A stretch of 64,000 bases of DNA from contig NZ_CP045293.1 of NCBI RefSeq assembly GCF_009363075.1, positions 5,429,501-5,493,500 on the forward strand, in the 5' to 3' direction. This document shows positions 50,172-59,597 of the stretch, piece by piece; the stretch's first letter is position 1; each line of letters begins with the position of its first letter. The notes beneath the pieces are model-generated. The model was given only the letters and a program-made list of their open reading frames with translations, did no database searches and had not been told where the DNA came from. The translations under genes were made by a program, and so were the position numbers. This DNA comes from Paenibacillus guangzhouensis. GTDB taxonomy: Bacteria; Bacillota; Bacilli; Paenibacillales; Paenibacillaceae.

Positions 50172-51143
50172 ATGCAATTGAAGCAACACCGTAAGATTAT
50201 TTTTGCCATCACAATATTCTACACCCTTTTTATTCTATATTTTTTGTTTTTCGCTTTCGGCAGAGTAAGTAAGGTAGATCAAATCACCGAGTACACCTTT
50301 ATTTTTTTACCTGACGATTTTTTTAGGGTGCCAGGCCTATCCGATCTTCTACATCCTACGTTGATGGATTTTGTGGGTTTCGGGAACATCGCAGCCTTCA
50401 TCCCTTTTGGCATATTGATTCCATTGTTATATCGGACCAACTTTATTCGATTCATGACTTTGTTCATCCTGTCCATTCTCGTGCTGGAGACCATTCAGGC
50501 ACTAACGTTCCTCGGCAGCTTCGACATGAACGACGTCATACAGAACGCATCGGGCGCAGCCATCGGATTCGGGGCGTACAAACTTGGCTTTCGTACGAAA
50601 AGCGACTGGAGAAATATTGCTGCTACGGGCATTGCCAGTGCTGTCCTGATGCTCGGGGTATGGGGGGCCTTCGGGCTGGTTGATCAAGCGTTCACCAAAG
50701 AAATGGGTCCCTTTGTCGCGATCAACGAACTCAAAGACAGTAACGGGAATCCATCGACGGGTACCAAACGGTACAGTCTAAAGATTGGTGGCCAAGACGT
50801 AGAGCCCAGATATAATGTGTATCGCGTCGAAGGTAAAAAAAAAGAAACGTACACGTATACGTTAGGCAATAAGGAGGAGATCTATCTCTCCTTCCATTAT
50901 GGAATCCCCGATCAAGAGGATTCCCATGGCAGCATCAGGGTTACCGTCGATGGTCATGAGTTTCTGTCCGTATCTTCAGAAGCCGGGCGCGACGAGCCGG
51001 ATATGTCTGAAATTTTTCTTCCACAGGCCAATGAACTTACGATCACCCTGGAGGGAAATGAAACCCTATGGGATGTTGGATATAGAGAGATGGTATATTT
51101 CTGGAATTTGAGCATCGAGGGAGATCCTATGCTTCCGAAGTGA
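50172..51143 (+). CDS. VanZ-like membrane protein with extra C-terminal domain
   Basis: 323 residues. The first 175 residues form the VanZ-type four-to-five-helix unit (FVGFGNIAAFIPFGILIPLL, FMTLFILSILVLETIQALTF, DMNDVIQNASGAAIGFGAYK). The C-terminal 140 residues are extracytoplasmic-looking and beta-rich (YSLKIGGQDVEPRYNVYRVE, ELTITLEGNETLWDVGYRE). VanZ proteins give low-level teicoplanin or antimicrobial peptide resistance by an unclear mechanism. GGAGGC lies about 7 bases upstream of ATG 50172. It lies between the two-component genes and the ABC transporter. Confidence 0.87.
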   Translation: MQLKQHRKIIFAITIFYTLFILYFLFFAFGRVSKVDQITEYTFIFLPDDFFRVPGLSDLLHPTLMDFVGFGNIAAFIPFGILIPLLYRTNFIRFMTLFILSILVLETIQALTFLGSFDMNDVIQNASGAAIGFGAYKLGFRTKSDWRNIAATGIASAVLMLGVWGAFGLVDQAFTKEMGPFVAINELKDSNGNPSTGTKRYSLKIGGQDVEPRYNVYRVEGKKKETYTYTLGNKEEIYLSFHYGIPDQEDSHGSIRVTVDGHEFLSVSSEAGRDEPDMSEIFLPQANELTITLEGNETLWDVGYREMVYFWNLSIEGDPMLPK

Positions 51144-51201
51144 GTTTTGTGCGAAGTCGATTCAGGAAGTAACACTCACAAAACTTTTAGGAGGAATGAC
51201 A

Positions 51202-51885
51202 ATGGAAATTTTAAGAATCGAGCATCTGTCTAAAATATACGGTACGGGTGAATCGGCGGTGAAGGCGCTCGACGATGTGTCTTTTTCGATCCAAAAAGGC
51301 GAATTCGTCGCGATTATCGGCCCGTCTGGATCGGGGAAGTCGACCCTTCTCCATATGCTGGGCGGCGTGGATCGACCGACTGGCGGTAAAGTGTATGTTG
51401 AGGATACGGATATGTATGCCTTGAACGAAACGCAGCTGGCCATCTTCAGGCGCAGGCAAATCGGCCTGATCTACCAGTTCTTCAATCTGATTCCTGTCCT
51501 GACGGTAGAGGAGAATATGACGCTGCCGCTCTTGCTGGATAACCAAAAGGTAGATCAAAAGCAGTTGGATCGTCTTGTAAATACGCTGAATCTACAGCAT
51601 CGATTAAATCACCTGCCGAATCAGCTATCTGGCGGACAACAGCAACGGGTCTCGATCGGCAGAGCGCTCATCGGCAATCCTGCGATCATGCTGGCCGACG
51701 AACCGACCGGGAATCTGGACAGCAAGAATAGCAGCGAGATCGTCGACTTATTGAAAATGCTGAATAAAACCTATCATCAGACGCTGATCGTAATTACGCA
51801 TGACGAACGGATCGCCTTGCAAGCCGACAGGATCATTTCGATTGAAGACGGGAGGATCGCCAAAGACGAGGTGATCCGGCGATGA
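51202..51885 (+). CDS. ABC transporter ATPase, MacB/LolD/BceA type
   Basis: 227 residues from ATG 51202 (ATG 51196 is also in frame; AGGAGG at 51190 favours 51202). Walker A GPSGSGKSTLLHML near 42, signature LSGGQQQRVSIGRALI near 140, Walker B IMLADEPTGNLDS near 160 and switch ITHDE near 198. This is the mechanotransmission/peptide-resistance ATPase type. Its stop overlaps the permease start by 4 bases. Confidence 0.92.
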   Translation: MEILRIEHLSKIYGTGESAVKALDDVSFSIQKGEFVAIIGPSGSGKSTLLHMLGGVDRPTGGKVYVEDTDMYALNETQLAIFRRRQIGLIYQFFNLIPVLTVEENMTLPLLLDNQKVDQKQLDRLVNTLNLQHRLNHLPNQLSGGQQQRVSIGRALIGNPAIMLADEPTGNLDSKNSSEIVDLLKMLNKTYHQTLIVITHDERIALQADRIISIEDGRIAKDEVIRR

Positions 51886-54473
51886 ATATTGTTAACACGC
51901 TAACCATCCGGCACCTGAAGCAGAACAAGAGACGAACGCTCGTAACCATCATCGGCGTCATCATTTCGGTTGCCATGGTGACCGCTGTCGCTACGCTTGT
52001 TTTTTCCTTTTCGGATCTAATGATCAGACAAGCCATTGCGGATACAGGGGAGTGGCATATCCAATATCAAGATGTCACCAAAGAGCAGCTTGCGGCGATA
52101 CAGGGCGATGATGCAACCAAAACCGCAGCGATCACAAGAGATCTTGGTTATGCCCCATTAGAAGGGGGGCAAAATCCCAATAAGCCGTACTTGTTCATTA
52201 AGGAATATAATGCGCAGGGTTTCGCACAATTTCAGATTGAACTAAGCAAGGGGCGTCTTCCGCATACGGACAAGGAAGTCGTGATTTCCGAGCCCGTTGC
52301 AACAAACGCCAAAGTGAAATACGAGATCGGCGATCGTCTAACCCTTCGTATCGGCGAACGATTCGAGCAAGGGAGCGACCAATCCATGGATCAGACCCAA
52401 ATGCTGCGTAGGGAAGACGGCAAATTGACCGAAACGTTGCAGCATATCAAGGCAAGGGATTATACAGTGGTAGGTTTCATCAAGCGCCCTGTATGGGAAC
52501 CGGCTTGGGCCCCGGGCTATACGATCATTAGCTATGTCGATGAAAATATTATCGGGGCAAACGATCGAGTCGATGCGTCGGTGGTGTTGCAGCGTGTCAA
52601 TCCGTTCTTGTTCGCTCATGCGGAGGAATTGGCTGAGAAAAACCACATTGAAACGGTCCGATATAATAACGGATTGCTACGTTATTATGGCTTGTCCAAA
52701 AGTGAATCCTCGTCCAATATGATGTTCTCCTTATCGGCGATCATTATGGCGGTCATTATGATCGGCTCGGTGTCGCTGATCTATAATGCTTTTGCGATAT
52801 CCGTCTCGGAACGCTCCCGCCATTTAGGGATGCTAGCGAGCGTGGGGGCTACGAAAAGGCAGAAGCGTAATTCGGTGCTGTTTGAAGGTGTCGTTATTGG
52901 CCTGATCAGCATTCCTATTGGCATCCTATGCGGACTTGCCGGGATAGGGATCACTTTTTGGTTCATGAATTCTATGATTCAAGGGGCATTATGGACCAGT
53001 GAAAAGTTGAGGCTCGTCGTCACGCCGTTATCGCTCTTGATCGCCTGTATTGTGTCGATGTTGACGATTTTCATATCGACGTATCTCCCGGCGATCAGGG
53101 CATCCAAGGTATCCGCAATGGACGCGATTCGCCAGACTACCGAAGTCAAGCTTACGGCCAAAGCGGTGAAAACGTCGAGGATCATTCGTAAGTTTTTCGG
53201 GATTGAAGCGGAGATCGGGCTGAAAAACTTAAAAAGGAACAAACGGAGATACCATACCATCGTATTTTCGCTCGTTATCAGCATCGTTTTGTTTTTGACG
53301 GTATCATTCTTTACCGCCGGTATGCAGCAATCCCTGCAACTGTCGCGGGAAGGCATCAATTACGATATTGAAGTCATGTACAGCAATGGCAAGAGAATCG
53401 ACGAACGATTGATCCAATCGATTGCATCATTGAATGGCGTAACAGAGTTCAACGTGATTCATGCGTTATATAAGAATGCCTGGGTCGATGAAGCGTTCAT
53501 CGCTGATGAATTGCATGAGAAGGTGAAGAAAGATAAGAGCTTACTGCAAGACGGGAAATATCCTTACGACATTACGATTCATGCATTGAATGATTCGAGT
53601 CTGCAAGACTATGCCAGAGCGGTCGGCGCAGATTACGAACAGCTAACGGATCCGGATCATCCTGCCGCGATTGTGATGGATACGATTCATTACAAAGATA
53701 TGGATACGGGAAAATATATTCAGACGAAGGCCATATATACGAAGATCGGGCAAAGTATTGAGCTAACGAACTTCTATAAAGAAAATGGGGAAGAATCGAA
53801 GGCACACAAAGTGATCGTTGCCGCGTTGACGGATCAAGCTCCGATGGGGCTGAGCCCGACAGGCGTAGGCGGGGTAAATATCATCGTCTCGGAACGCGTT
53901 ATGAATCGGCTGGCAGATGACGAGGACTTAGCTAACGTTCAGACATTCCTCCATCTGAAAAGTACAGAACCGATGAAAACGCAGCAGGAAATCGAAGAGA
54001 TGCAGGAGACCAACCTGAATGTCTTCAATGTATATCAATCCAGAAAAAGCGAAGAACAAAATATTCTAATGATGTCCGTCTTTTCTTACGGTTTTATCGT
54101 ATTAATATCTGCGATTTCCATTGCGAACATTTTTAATACGATTTCGACGGGCGTGGCCCTTCGCAAACGGGAATTTGCGATGCTGAAATCCGTCGGCATG
54201 ACGCCAAAAGGCTTTGCGAAAATGATGAACTATGAAAGTGTTTTTTATGGGGTCAAGTCGCTGCTGTTCGGGCTTCCCGTCAGTTTCGTCGTGATGTATC
54301 TACTCTATAGGGCATTTTCGAACAAATTCAGCTACGGGTTCGCCCTTCCATGGATGAGCATTCTGTCCGTCATCGTCGCCGTATTTGTCATTGTCGGTTC
54401 CGCCATGTTATATTCCGGCGCGAAAGTAAAAAAGGAAAACATTATTGATGCATTGAAGCAAGAGAATATATGA
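51882..54473 (+). CDS. FtsX-type ABC permease, large extracellular domain
   Basis: 863 residues. N-terminal helix after TIRHLKQNKRRTLVTIIGVI, a MacB-like periplasmic-type region (about 55-260), three helices near 285-400 (ISVSERSRHLGMLASVGATK is the typical FtsX cytosolic loop), a second NLKRNKRRYHTIVFSLVISI start near 450, a second extracellular domain, and final helices with STGVALRKREFAMLKSVGMT. Two FtsX halves and about 8-10 helices match BceB/SalY-like transporters but longer. With VanZ-like protein and two-component genes it suggests defence against wall-active peptides. Confidence 0.9.
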   Translation: MNIVNTLTIRHLKQNKRRTLVTIIGVIISVAMVTAVATLVFSFSDLMIRQAIADTGEWHIQYQDVTKEQLAAIQGDDATKTAAITRDLGYAPLEGGQNPNKPYLFIKEYNAQGFAQFQIELSKGRLPHTDKEVVISEPVATNAKVKYEIGDRLTLRIGERFEQGSDQSMDQTQMLRREDGKLTETLQHIKARDYTVVGFIKRPVWEPAWAPGYTIISYVDENIIGANDRVDASVVLQRVNPFLFAHAEELAEKNHIETVRYNNGLLRYYGLSKSESSSNMMFSLSAIIMAVIMIGSVSLIYNAFAISVSERSRHLGMLASVGATKRQKRNSVLFEGVVIGLISIPIGILCGLAGIGITFWFMNSMIQGALWTSEKLRLVVTPLSLLIACIVSMLTIFISTYLPAIRASKVSAMDAIRQTTEVKLTAKAVKTSRIIRKFFGIEAEIGLKNLKRNKRRYHTIVFSLVISIVLFLTVSFFTAGMQQSLQLSREGINYDIEVMYSNGKRIDERLIQSIASLNGVTEFNVIHALYKNAWVDEAFIADELHEKVKKDKSLLQDGKYPYDITIHALNDSSLQDYARAVGADYEQLTDPDHPAAIVMDTIHYKDMDTGKYIQTKAIYTKIGQSIELTNFYKENGEESKAHKVIVAALTDQAPMGLSPTGVGGVNIIVSERVMNRLADDEDLANVQTFLHLKSTEPMKTQQEIEEMQETNLNVFNVYQSRKSEEQNILMMSVFSYGFIVLISAISIANIFNTISTGVALRKREFAMLKSVGMTPKGFAKMMNYESVFYGVKSLLFGLPVSFVVMYLLYRAFSNKFSYGFALPWMSILSVIVAVFVIVGSAMLYSGAKVKKENIIDALKQENI

Positions 54474-54483
54474 TTAACCATCG

Positions 54484-54512
54484 GCCCTGACTTGGTTGAA
54501 GTCAGGGCTTGC
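54484..54512 (+). terminator. Intrinsic terminator of the two-component/ABC operon
   Basis: GCCCTGACTT (54484-54493) / AAGTCAGGGC (54499-54508) then TTGCTTC; strong 10-bp stem, short T-tract. Confidence 0.8.
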
Positions 54513-54534
54513 TTCGTAGATGTAGCAACAAAAA

Positions 54535-54555
54535 ACTGACCTCTTGAGGTCAGTC
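54535..54555 (-). terminator. Intrinsic terminator on the minus strand
   Basis: ACTGACCTC (54535-54543) / GAGGTCAGT (54546-54554); on the minus strand it is followed by TTTTTTG. It ends the small minus-strand unit 54571-54812. Confidence 0.7.
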
Positions 54556-54570
54556 AGATTCACGCGGATG

Positions 54571-54681
54571 TTAGTTTGTGATAGAAGAGGGCGATGATTT
54601 GGCCCGGTACCAGGCAAAGGACTCGGTTATGATATCGAGCAATGTAAGCACGACGATGGCGTTTACGAACCATTCTTTCAC
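54571..54681 (-). CDS. 36-residue membrane-helix ORF coupled to a broken gene
   Basis: GTG 54681 opens VKEWFVNAIVVLTLLDIITE then SFAWYRAKSSPSSITN, one likely membrane helix. The GTGA overlap with the stop of the fragment upstream and a terminator after it suggest a real transcript end, but the ORF may also be the out-of-frame or truncated tail of a permease-prefix protein. Low confidence. Confidence 0.35.
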   Translation of the reverse strand: MKEWFVNAIVVLTLLDIITESFAWYRAKSSPSSITN

Positions 54682-54812
54682 GTTGGGCCAGTTGGTATGC
54701 GCTCCTCCAGCATATCTTCAATTAGGCTTTGCAATTCCCGTTTAATATCCTCTCTTTGCTGCTCAGGCAAACGCTGTGTAACCGCATAAATATAACGGTC
54801 AGTAAAGTTCGC
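54678..54812 (-). pseudogene. Fragment of a HAAS/permease-prefix-domain protein
   Basis: Reads FTDRYIYAVTQRLPEQQRED, then IKRELQSLIEDMLEER, a close match to the N-terminal permease-prefix (HAAS-like) domain of Paenibacillaceae ABC-2 or PadR-linked proteins. A stop lies immediately upstream in frame and no start codon is present, so the gene is broken. Apart from these relics and two hairpins the 446-bp gap 54474-54919 holds nothing I can identify. Confidence 0.55.
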
Positions 54813-54919
54813 TTAAGATATTCGTTACCTATATCCCCCATCATTCCAATGATATCCTTATCCTATATCAGATGCGCGCCTGATGAATCCTAATTGAAAA
54901 CGGAAAGGGAGATAAAAAG

Positions 54920-55624
54920 ATGGGTAAGGACAATATCATAAAATCGATGCTTTCTGAAAAGGTTAGTATGACGCCGAATGGATTTATCGCAGATCAATTA
55001 AACCCAAAACAGTTCTTAGATTGCTACGAGTTGTTTTTTGACAAGATCCTTGATATTCATTCTTCCGATATAACGGGAGTAGAGGGCTATGGCGAGTTTA
55101 ACGAGGAATGTATGACGGAATATGGGACCTGTAAGGAATTTCTGATCGATACGTTCGCAGAAGATAAAGAGGGGTATTGGTATCATTGGAAGGAGATGTT
55201 TGAGACAACGGTTCTCGAGCGTGAATTCTTCGATAAATACTTGCAGGAAATGAAGGACAGAATTCCTTATTGTGAAGGAAAACGCTTTTTAGTTTATAAC
55301 AATACGTTTTTTGTCAATATGATCACAGACGGCAAGACGACGGTCGGGTTCCCTGACTGGAGCAGATCCGGCATCTGCGATTTCCTTCTCGATTTTGCCA
55401 TTATGGACTTGAATAAGCCGTACTTGCACATCCCGGAATTGTTGTTCGAGTATTGCAAGAAAAGGGGTATCGTCATACCGGATTTTAAGGAAAGATTCTT
55501 ATGTATGGCTTATTATAAAGGAATTGATACCTTGCGTTGGCATGCGTCCATTGATGACACGGAGTCCTGCACGTCCATCATGAAATCCATTAGTGAACTG
55601 AAAGATCGAATATACGCCTTATAG
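54920..55624 (+). CDS. APH(4)-like phosphotransferase remnant lacking N-lobe
   Basis: 234 residues. The sequence corresponds to the second half of hygromycin-phosphotransferase-like kinases: FLVYNNTFFVNMITDGKTTV takes the place of the catalytic LVHGDFxxxNVL loop and GFPDWSRSGICDFLLDFAIM the place of the DWSxAxxGDxxYD loop. The nucleotide-binding N-lobe is missing and His/Asp of the catalytic loop are changed to Tyr/Asn. It has a good ribosome site (AAAGGGAG) and no internal stop, so it may be a pseudokinase still expressed, or a decaying gene. Confidence 0.68.
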   Translation: MGKDNIIKSMLSEKVSMTPNGFIADQLNPKQFLDCYELFFDKILDIHSSDITGVEGYGEFNEECMTEYGTCKEFLIDTFAEDKEGYWYHWKEMFETTVLEREFFDKYLQEMKDRIPYCEGKRFLVYNNTFFVNMITDGKTTVGFPDWSRSGICDFLLDFAIMDLNKPYLHIPELLFEYCKKRGIVIPDFKERFLCMAYYKGIDTLRWHASIDDTESCTSIMKSISELKDRIYAL

Positions 55625-55635
55625 AAGGTGAAGCT

Positions 55636-56334
55636 ATGAAATACGAAAATGCGAGCGATATATTACCTGAGGAACTGCTGAAAGAAATCCAGAAATACGC
55701 AGGAGGGAAACTTCTTTATATTCCCGCCGGGGAGGAAAAAAGGGCTTGGGGTGAAACGTCCGGCTACCGAGAACAACTGCAGAAGCGCAATCGAATGATT
55801 CGCAATAAGTACGCCCATGGGCTCACGGTTTCGGAACTTGCGGACGAATACTTCTTATCTTTGGATTCCATTAAGAAAATTATCTATTCAAAAAATAATG
55901 GCGAGTATTTAACTTATTCTCCGACATTAGAATCTGCTGTACACTATGCGAATGCCGGGTTGATCGAAGAGTGGATCCAATGTTATTTGCTGCTTACTCG
56001 AAAAGCTGCTCCCACTGTACATGATCTCATGAATGAAGACTTTCTCTATTTGGGAGTCGTTAAGTTTCCATTGCGTCTCATCCGGATTGAAGAATACGAT
56101 ATCAGGGAGAATCTTGCGGAAGAGAGTGAAGATGATGTATCCGCGCCCCCACCGCTTCTTATTGAATATGGGGAAGGAAAGTTCTATTGCACCGCGCAAC
56201 AAGCGTTGTTGGCCTCCTTAAAACAACGCAAAGTAAATGCTTATCCCACCGTCATCGTGTTGAAAGGAAATGCCGAGTATAAAAGATTCATGCAATACTA
56301 CGGAAACAAATTTATTTATGTCGATAAAGTATAA
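55636..56334 (+). CDS. CD3324-type protein with C-terminal extension
   Basis: 232 residues. The first 85 residues match the CD3324/Mor-like helix-turn-helix type: ASDILPEELLKEIQKYAGGK, YIPAGEEKRAWGETSGYR, IRNKYAHGLTVSELADEYFL, SLDSIKKIIY. Stand-alone CD3324 proteins end near residue 90; this one adds 140 residues of unknown fold. A DNA-binding role is inferred. It starts 11 bases after the APH-like gene and may be co-transcribed. Confidence 0.75.
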   Translation: MKYENASDILPEELLKEIQKYAGGKLLYIPAGEEKRAWGETSGYREQLQKRNRMIRNKYAHGLTVSELADEYFLSLDSIKKIIYSKNNGEYLTYSPTLESAVHYANAGLIEEWIQCYLLLTRKAAPTVHDLMNEDFLYLGVVKFPLRLIRIEEYDIRENLAEESEDDVSAPPPLLIEYGEGKFYCTAQQALLASLKQRKVNAYPTVIVLKGNAEYKRFMQYYGNKFIYVDKV

Positions 56335-56346
56335 GTTGATTCATAG

Positions 56347-56373
56347 GGCCATCCCGCAAAGGGATGGCCTTAT
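56347..56373 (+). terminator. Intrinsic terminator after the CD3324-type gene
   Basis: GGCCATCCC (56347-56355) / GGGATGGCC (56361-56369) then TTATAACTT; good stem, weak T-tract. Confidence 0.6.
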
Positions 56374-56452
56374 AACTTGCCGTTGTACAACTCGAATCAA
56401 GTATGCAAGAATTGCTGGTGATATGATCAAAAGGAAAGGAGAGAGGACTTCC

Positions 56453-57355
56453 ATGTACGAATGGAATGAAATGGTCCAGCTAATGGTAGATTGGGTGGAG
56501 AGCAATATTACGGAGAGTACATCCCTATTGCAGATGTCGGAACAGTTAGGTTACTCACCCTATTATTGTTCCAGGCAGTTTAATCAATTAACCGGGATGA
56601 CATTGAGGGATTACATCTGGACTCGAAGGATCAGCCGTGCCGCCCTGGAGCTCCGCGACACGGATCAGCGGGTTCTGGATGTTGCCGTAAAGTATGGATT
56701 TTCATCACAAGAGGCGTTTACACGAGCTTTTAACAAGGCATTTCGGCTCACCCCTGCAGCCTACCAAAAAGCTCCCCGACCTATTCCGTTGGCTATTCGT
56801 CAGGAGGTATTCTCGCCTTATCATTATTTGATCAAGGAGCGGGATAAGATGAGTAAAGTACATTTGCAACCGGCGGAGATCAAAGTCGAGTTCATTCCGG
56901 CGCACAAATTTATCGGGATCTGGGATATTTCCGTAACAAATTATGGGGACTTCTGGGGAAACGGGCACTCTTGTGATGAGATCAGCGGTACGCTCGAGAG
57001 TATGTCCAACCATACTCTTCCTGGACAACTGGGTCAGACGGCGGGATGGTTTTACCAGAACGGTCAACAGGGGTACTTGTATGGAATCCCCGTTTCAATG
57101 GAGTATGATGGACCGATTCCGGAATGTATGGAATGCAGGGAAATTCCGGAATCGGAATATTTGGTCTTTTTCCATCCGCCTTTCGATTACATGAAGGATA
57201 ATGGTGCTGTTATGAGGACAACTGAAGAGGTAGCATGGAACTTCGACCCCCAAGGGATGGGATACGAATGGGATGAAGGGGCCAAACAGGACTACCAACG
57301 ACATTTTCCAGAGGGTTATGGTTATGCAGTGTTGCGACCAGTAAAAAAGATATAG
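56453..57355 (+). CDS. AraC regulator with GyrI-like effector domain
   Basis: 300 residues. AraC domain at about 8-105 (LLQMSEQLGYSPYYCSRQFN, QRVLDVAVKYGFSSQEAFTR, AFNKAFRLTPAAYQ), then a GyrI-like effector domain (KVEFIPAHKFIGIWDISVTN ... ESEYLVFFHPPFDY). Same order as the gene at 41091 but clearly diverged, so separate regulators. AAAGGAGAG is about 10 bases before ATG 56453. It is monocistronic and probably controls a distant or its own promoter in response to a small molecule. Confidence 0.9.
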   Translation: MYEWNEMVQLMVDWVESNITESTSLLQMSEQLGYSPYYCSRQFNQLTGMTLRDYIWTRRISRAALELRDTDQRVLDVAVKYGFSSQEAFTRAFNKAFRLTPAAYQKAPRPIPLAIRQEVFSPYHYLIKERDKMSKVHLQPAEIKVEFIPAHKFIGIWDISVTNYGDFWGNGHSCDEISGTLESMSNHTLPGQLGQTAGWFYQNGQQGYLYGIPVSMEYDGPIPECMECREIPESEYLVFFHPPFDYMKDNGAVMRTTEEVAWNFDPQGMGYEWDEGAKQDYQRHFPEGYGYAVLRPVKKI

Positions 57356-57451
57356 CTGGCATTTTGAATCTCTTATACTCATCAGAAGCTGGATTTCATG
57401 GTAATATAGTATGCAAACATTACCAATTTATAGTTATGGAGGCGCATACGT

Positions 57452-58612
57452 ATGGACCAACAATTGCAGCAAGAGGGGTACTTTGGAGAGTTCGGGGGCA
57501 GCTTTGTTCCACCGGAATTGCAGGAAGTGCTGGATTATTTAAGTGAGCAATTTTACAAGTTTCGAGATGACCCGGACTTCAAGGAAGAGCTTAGCTATTA
57601 TCTGCGCGAATATGTTGGTCGCCAGAGCCCGCTAACGTATGCGGAGCGGCTGTCCGCAGCTTGGGGAGGTCCCAAGATCTACTTAAAGCGCGAGGATCTG
57701 AATCATACCGGAGCGCATAAGATTAATAACGCGATTGGCCAGATTCTGCTCGCGAAGCGGATGGGAGCGAAGCGGATTATCGCCGAGACGGGTGCCGGGC
57801 AGCACGGTGTTGCTACGGCAACGGCTTGCGCCATGTTCAATATGGAATGCGTCATTTATATGGGAGCGGAAGATACGCGCCGCCAGGCGCTTAACGTGTT
57901 CCGGATGGAACTGCTCGGCGCAACCGTCATTCCGGTTCATAAAGGGCAGGGACGACTGAAGGATGCGGTGGATGAAGCGTTAGACGATCTGGTTCGCAAC
58001 TATAAAAATACGTTTTATTTGCTCGGATCCGCGGTTGGCCCGCACCCATTCCCGACGATGGTCAAACACTTCCAGGCTGTCATCAGCGAAGAGTCAAAGC
58101 AGCAGATTCTAGAGAAGGAAGGCCGGCTGCCGGATGCGGTGGTGGCATGCGCGGGCGGCGGCAGCAATGCGATTGGCGCATTCGCCCACTACATCGACGA
58201 GCCGAGCGTTCGCTTGATTGGCGTCGAACCGGACAAAGCGCCAACCTTAACTCAGGGCGTCCCAAGCATCATTCACGGCTTCAAGTGTTTAGTGTTGTTG
58301 GACGAAGAAGGCCAGCCTCAAAAAACCTATTCGATCGCTGCGGGGCTCGACTATCCGGGCATCGGACCGGAGCATAGTCACCTGAAGGTAACTGGGCGGG
58401 CCGAATATGCGACCGTTACTAATGAGGAAGTGCTGGAAGCCTTCCAGGAGCTGTCCCGCACAGAGGGAATCATCCCTGCCCTAGAGAGCGCGCACGCGGT
58501 TGCACACGCCAAGAAGCTAGCCAAGGCGATGGGTCCGGATCAAATTCTTATCGTTAACTTGTCTGGCCGCGGGGACAAGGATGTTGAACAAGTGTATCAA
58601 ATGCTCAAATAG
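57452..58612 (+). CDS. trpB: Tryptophan synthase beta chain, stand-alone
   Basis: 386 residues, TrpB1 type. PLP lysine in [11 protein letters not shown] (near 88), general-base Glu in [15 protein letters not shown] (near 110), phosphate loop [15 protein letters not shown] (near 233) and C-terminal NLSGRGDKD. It joins indole with serine. No trpA or other trp gene is adjacent. Start ATG 57452 has GGAGG upstream; the 96-bp leader shows no T-box or TRAP-like repeat. It may be an accessory copy scavenging indole or acting as a serine deaminase. Confidence 0.95.
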   Translation: MDQQLQQEGYFGEFGGSFVPPELQEVLDYLSEQFYKFRDDPDFKEELSYYLREYVGRQSPLTYAERLSAAWGGPKIYLKREDLNHTGAHKINNAIGQILLAKRMGAKRIIAETGAGQHGVATATACAMFNMECVIYMGAEDTRRQALNVFRMELLGATVIPVHKGQGRLKDAVDEALDDLVRNYKNTFYLLGSAVGPHPFPTMVKHFQAVISEESKQQILEKEGRLPDAVVACAGGGSNAIGAFAHYIDEPSVRLIGVEPDKAPTLTQGVPSIIHGFKCLVLLDEEGQPQKTYSIAAGLDYPGIGPEHSHLKVTGRAEYATVTNEEVLEAFQELSRTEGIIPALESAHAVAHAKKLAKAMGPDQILIVNLSGRGDKDVEQVYQMLK

Positions 58613-58628
58613 GTTCCGCAGGTGCTGT

Positions 58629-58660
58629 GGCCGTCAGGAAGTTGATCTGACGGCCTTTTC
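58629..58660. terminator. Terminator between convergent trpB and dsbA-like genes
   Basis: GGCCGTCAG (58629-58637) / CTGACGGCC (58647-58655) then TTTTC. Confidence 0.85.
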
Positions 58661-58667
58661 TCCATTA

Positions 58668-59597
58668 TTATTTCGTGGTTGTAATATAGAATTCGCCTAG
58701 AAGTTCCTTCATTTCATAACTGCTTGGTGCCAGTTCTTTTTCAACAAAAGCGTTGATTCCCGACTTTTCAATATCATACATAACTTCAATTTCTTTCGAG
58801 AATAATAGCTTTTCTTGTTCAAGCAAGTTCGAAAGGGATGGTTGTTGTTTGGGCTCAATTTTCCCCGTATTCAGCGTTTGCTGCAGGCCCTCAACATAGG
58901 ATTCCAACGAACGGCTGCCTACGATTTTCAATCCTTTATTGTCCTCGTTGATCATAACGATCGTCGGGAAGCCTCTAACACCAAGTCTTCTAGCGAGACT
59001 AAAATCTTCGTTCAATAATTGTTGGCCGGATTGATGCTCGGCATCCCTGACAATAGCTTCTCCATCGAGCCCAAGCTGATTTACGATGTCTATCATGATG
59101 GATTCCTCAGCGATATTCCGATTAAAGACGAAGAGGGCTTCTCGTGAACGTCTTAAGTAATCATAGGCTAATGCATCGTTATTATTTTTTTGAATCACTT
59201 TGAATACACGAGAAGGCGGGAAGGAGGATTGGACCGGATTGTTGAGCATCAATGAACCGTCAATCGGCATGCGCGAATATTCTCCAACCTCTCTCCAGTG
59301 GCCGAAGACATCAGCAGGTCCTGATATTCCGTTACGGGGGTCGACAGGCTCATCACTCCATTTCTCCAGCAACCCGCCCATTACCGTATGAAAGTTAAAA
59401 TAATGCCCATACTGCTCTTTAAATCGACGAAGAACAGGCTCAAGCGCCCAGCAGTGAGAGCAAATAGGATCCGTGACATAATACAATTCAATGGATTTTT
59501 GAGGTTGATTAAAATCGATCATCTCCATTTCTTCTTCCCCAGCTACGCCACATACACCAGTCTCTAAATCACAAATCATATGATTATCGTTCGCCAT
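58668..59597 (-). CDS. DsbA-family protein (FrnE/SpxH-like)
   Basis: 309 residues, no signal peptide, so cytosolic. Thioredoxin-fold active site YYVTDPICSHCWALEP (CxxC near 47-50), helical insert, then cis-Pro region RGFPTIVMIN near 200. This is the FrnE/YjbH(SpxH)-like branch of DsbA proteins, which includes polyketide isomerases and ClpXP adaptors. ATG 59597 has GATGAGGA about 8 bases upstream; ATG 59618 is an alternative. It is divergent from a TetR regulator and is probably its target. Confidence 0.85.
   Translation of the reverse strand: MANDNHMICDLETGVCGVAGEEEMEMIDFNQPQKSIELYYVTDPICSHCWALEPVLRRFKEQYGHYFNFHTVMGGLLEKWSDEPVDPRNGISGPADVFGHWREVGEYSRMPIDGSLMLNNPVQSSFPPSRVFKVIQKNNNDALAYDYLRRSREALFVFNRNIAEESIMIDIVNQLGLDGEAIVRDAEHQSGQQLLNEDFSLARRLGVRGFPTIVMINEDNKGLKIVGSRSLESYVEGLQQTLNTGKIEPKQQPSLSNLLEQEKLLFSKEIEVMYDIEKSGINAFVEKELAPSSYEMKELLGEFYITTTK

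Noticed and set aside
57356-57451. T-box or TRAP leader upstream of trpB
   Set aside because: The leader is under 100 bp with no T-box core, no terminator and no repeated GAG/UAG triplets.
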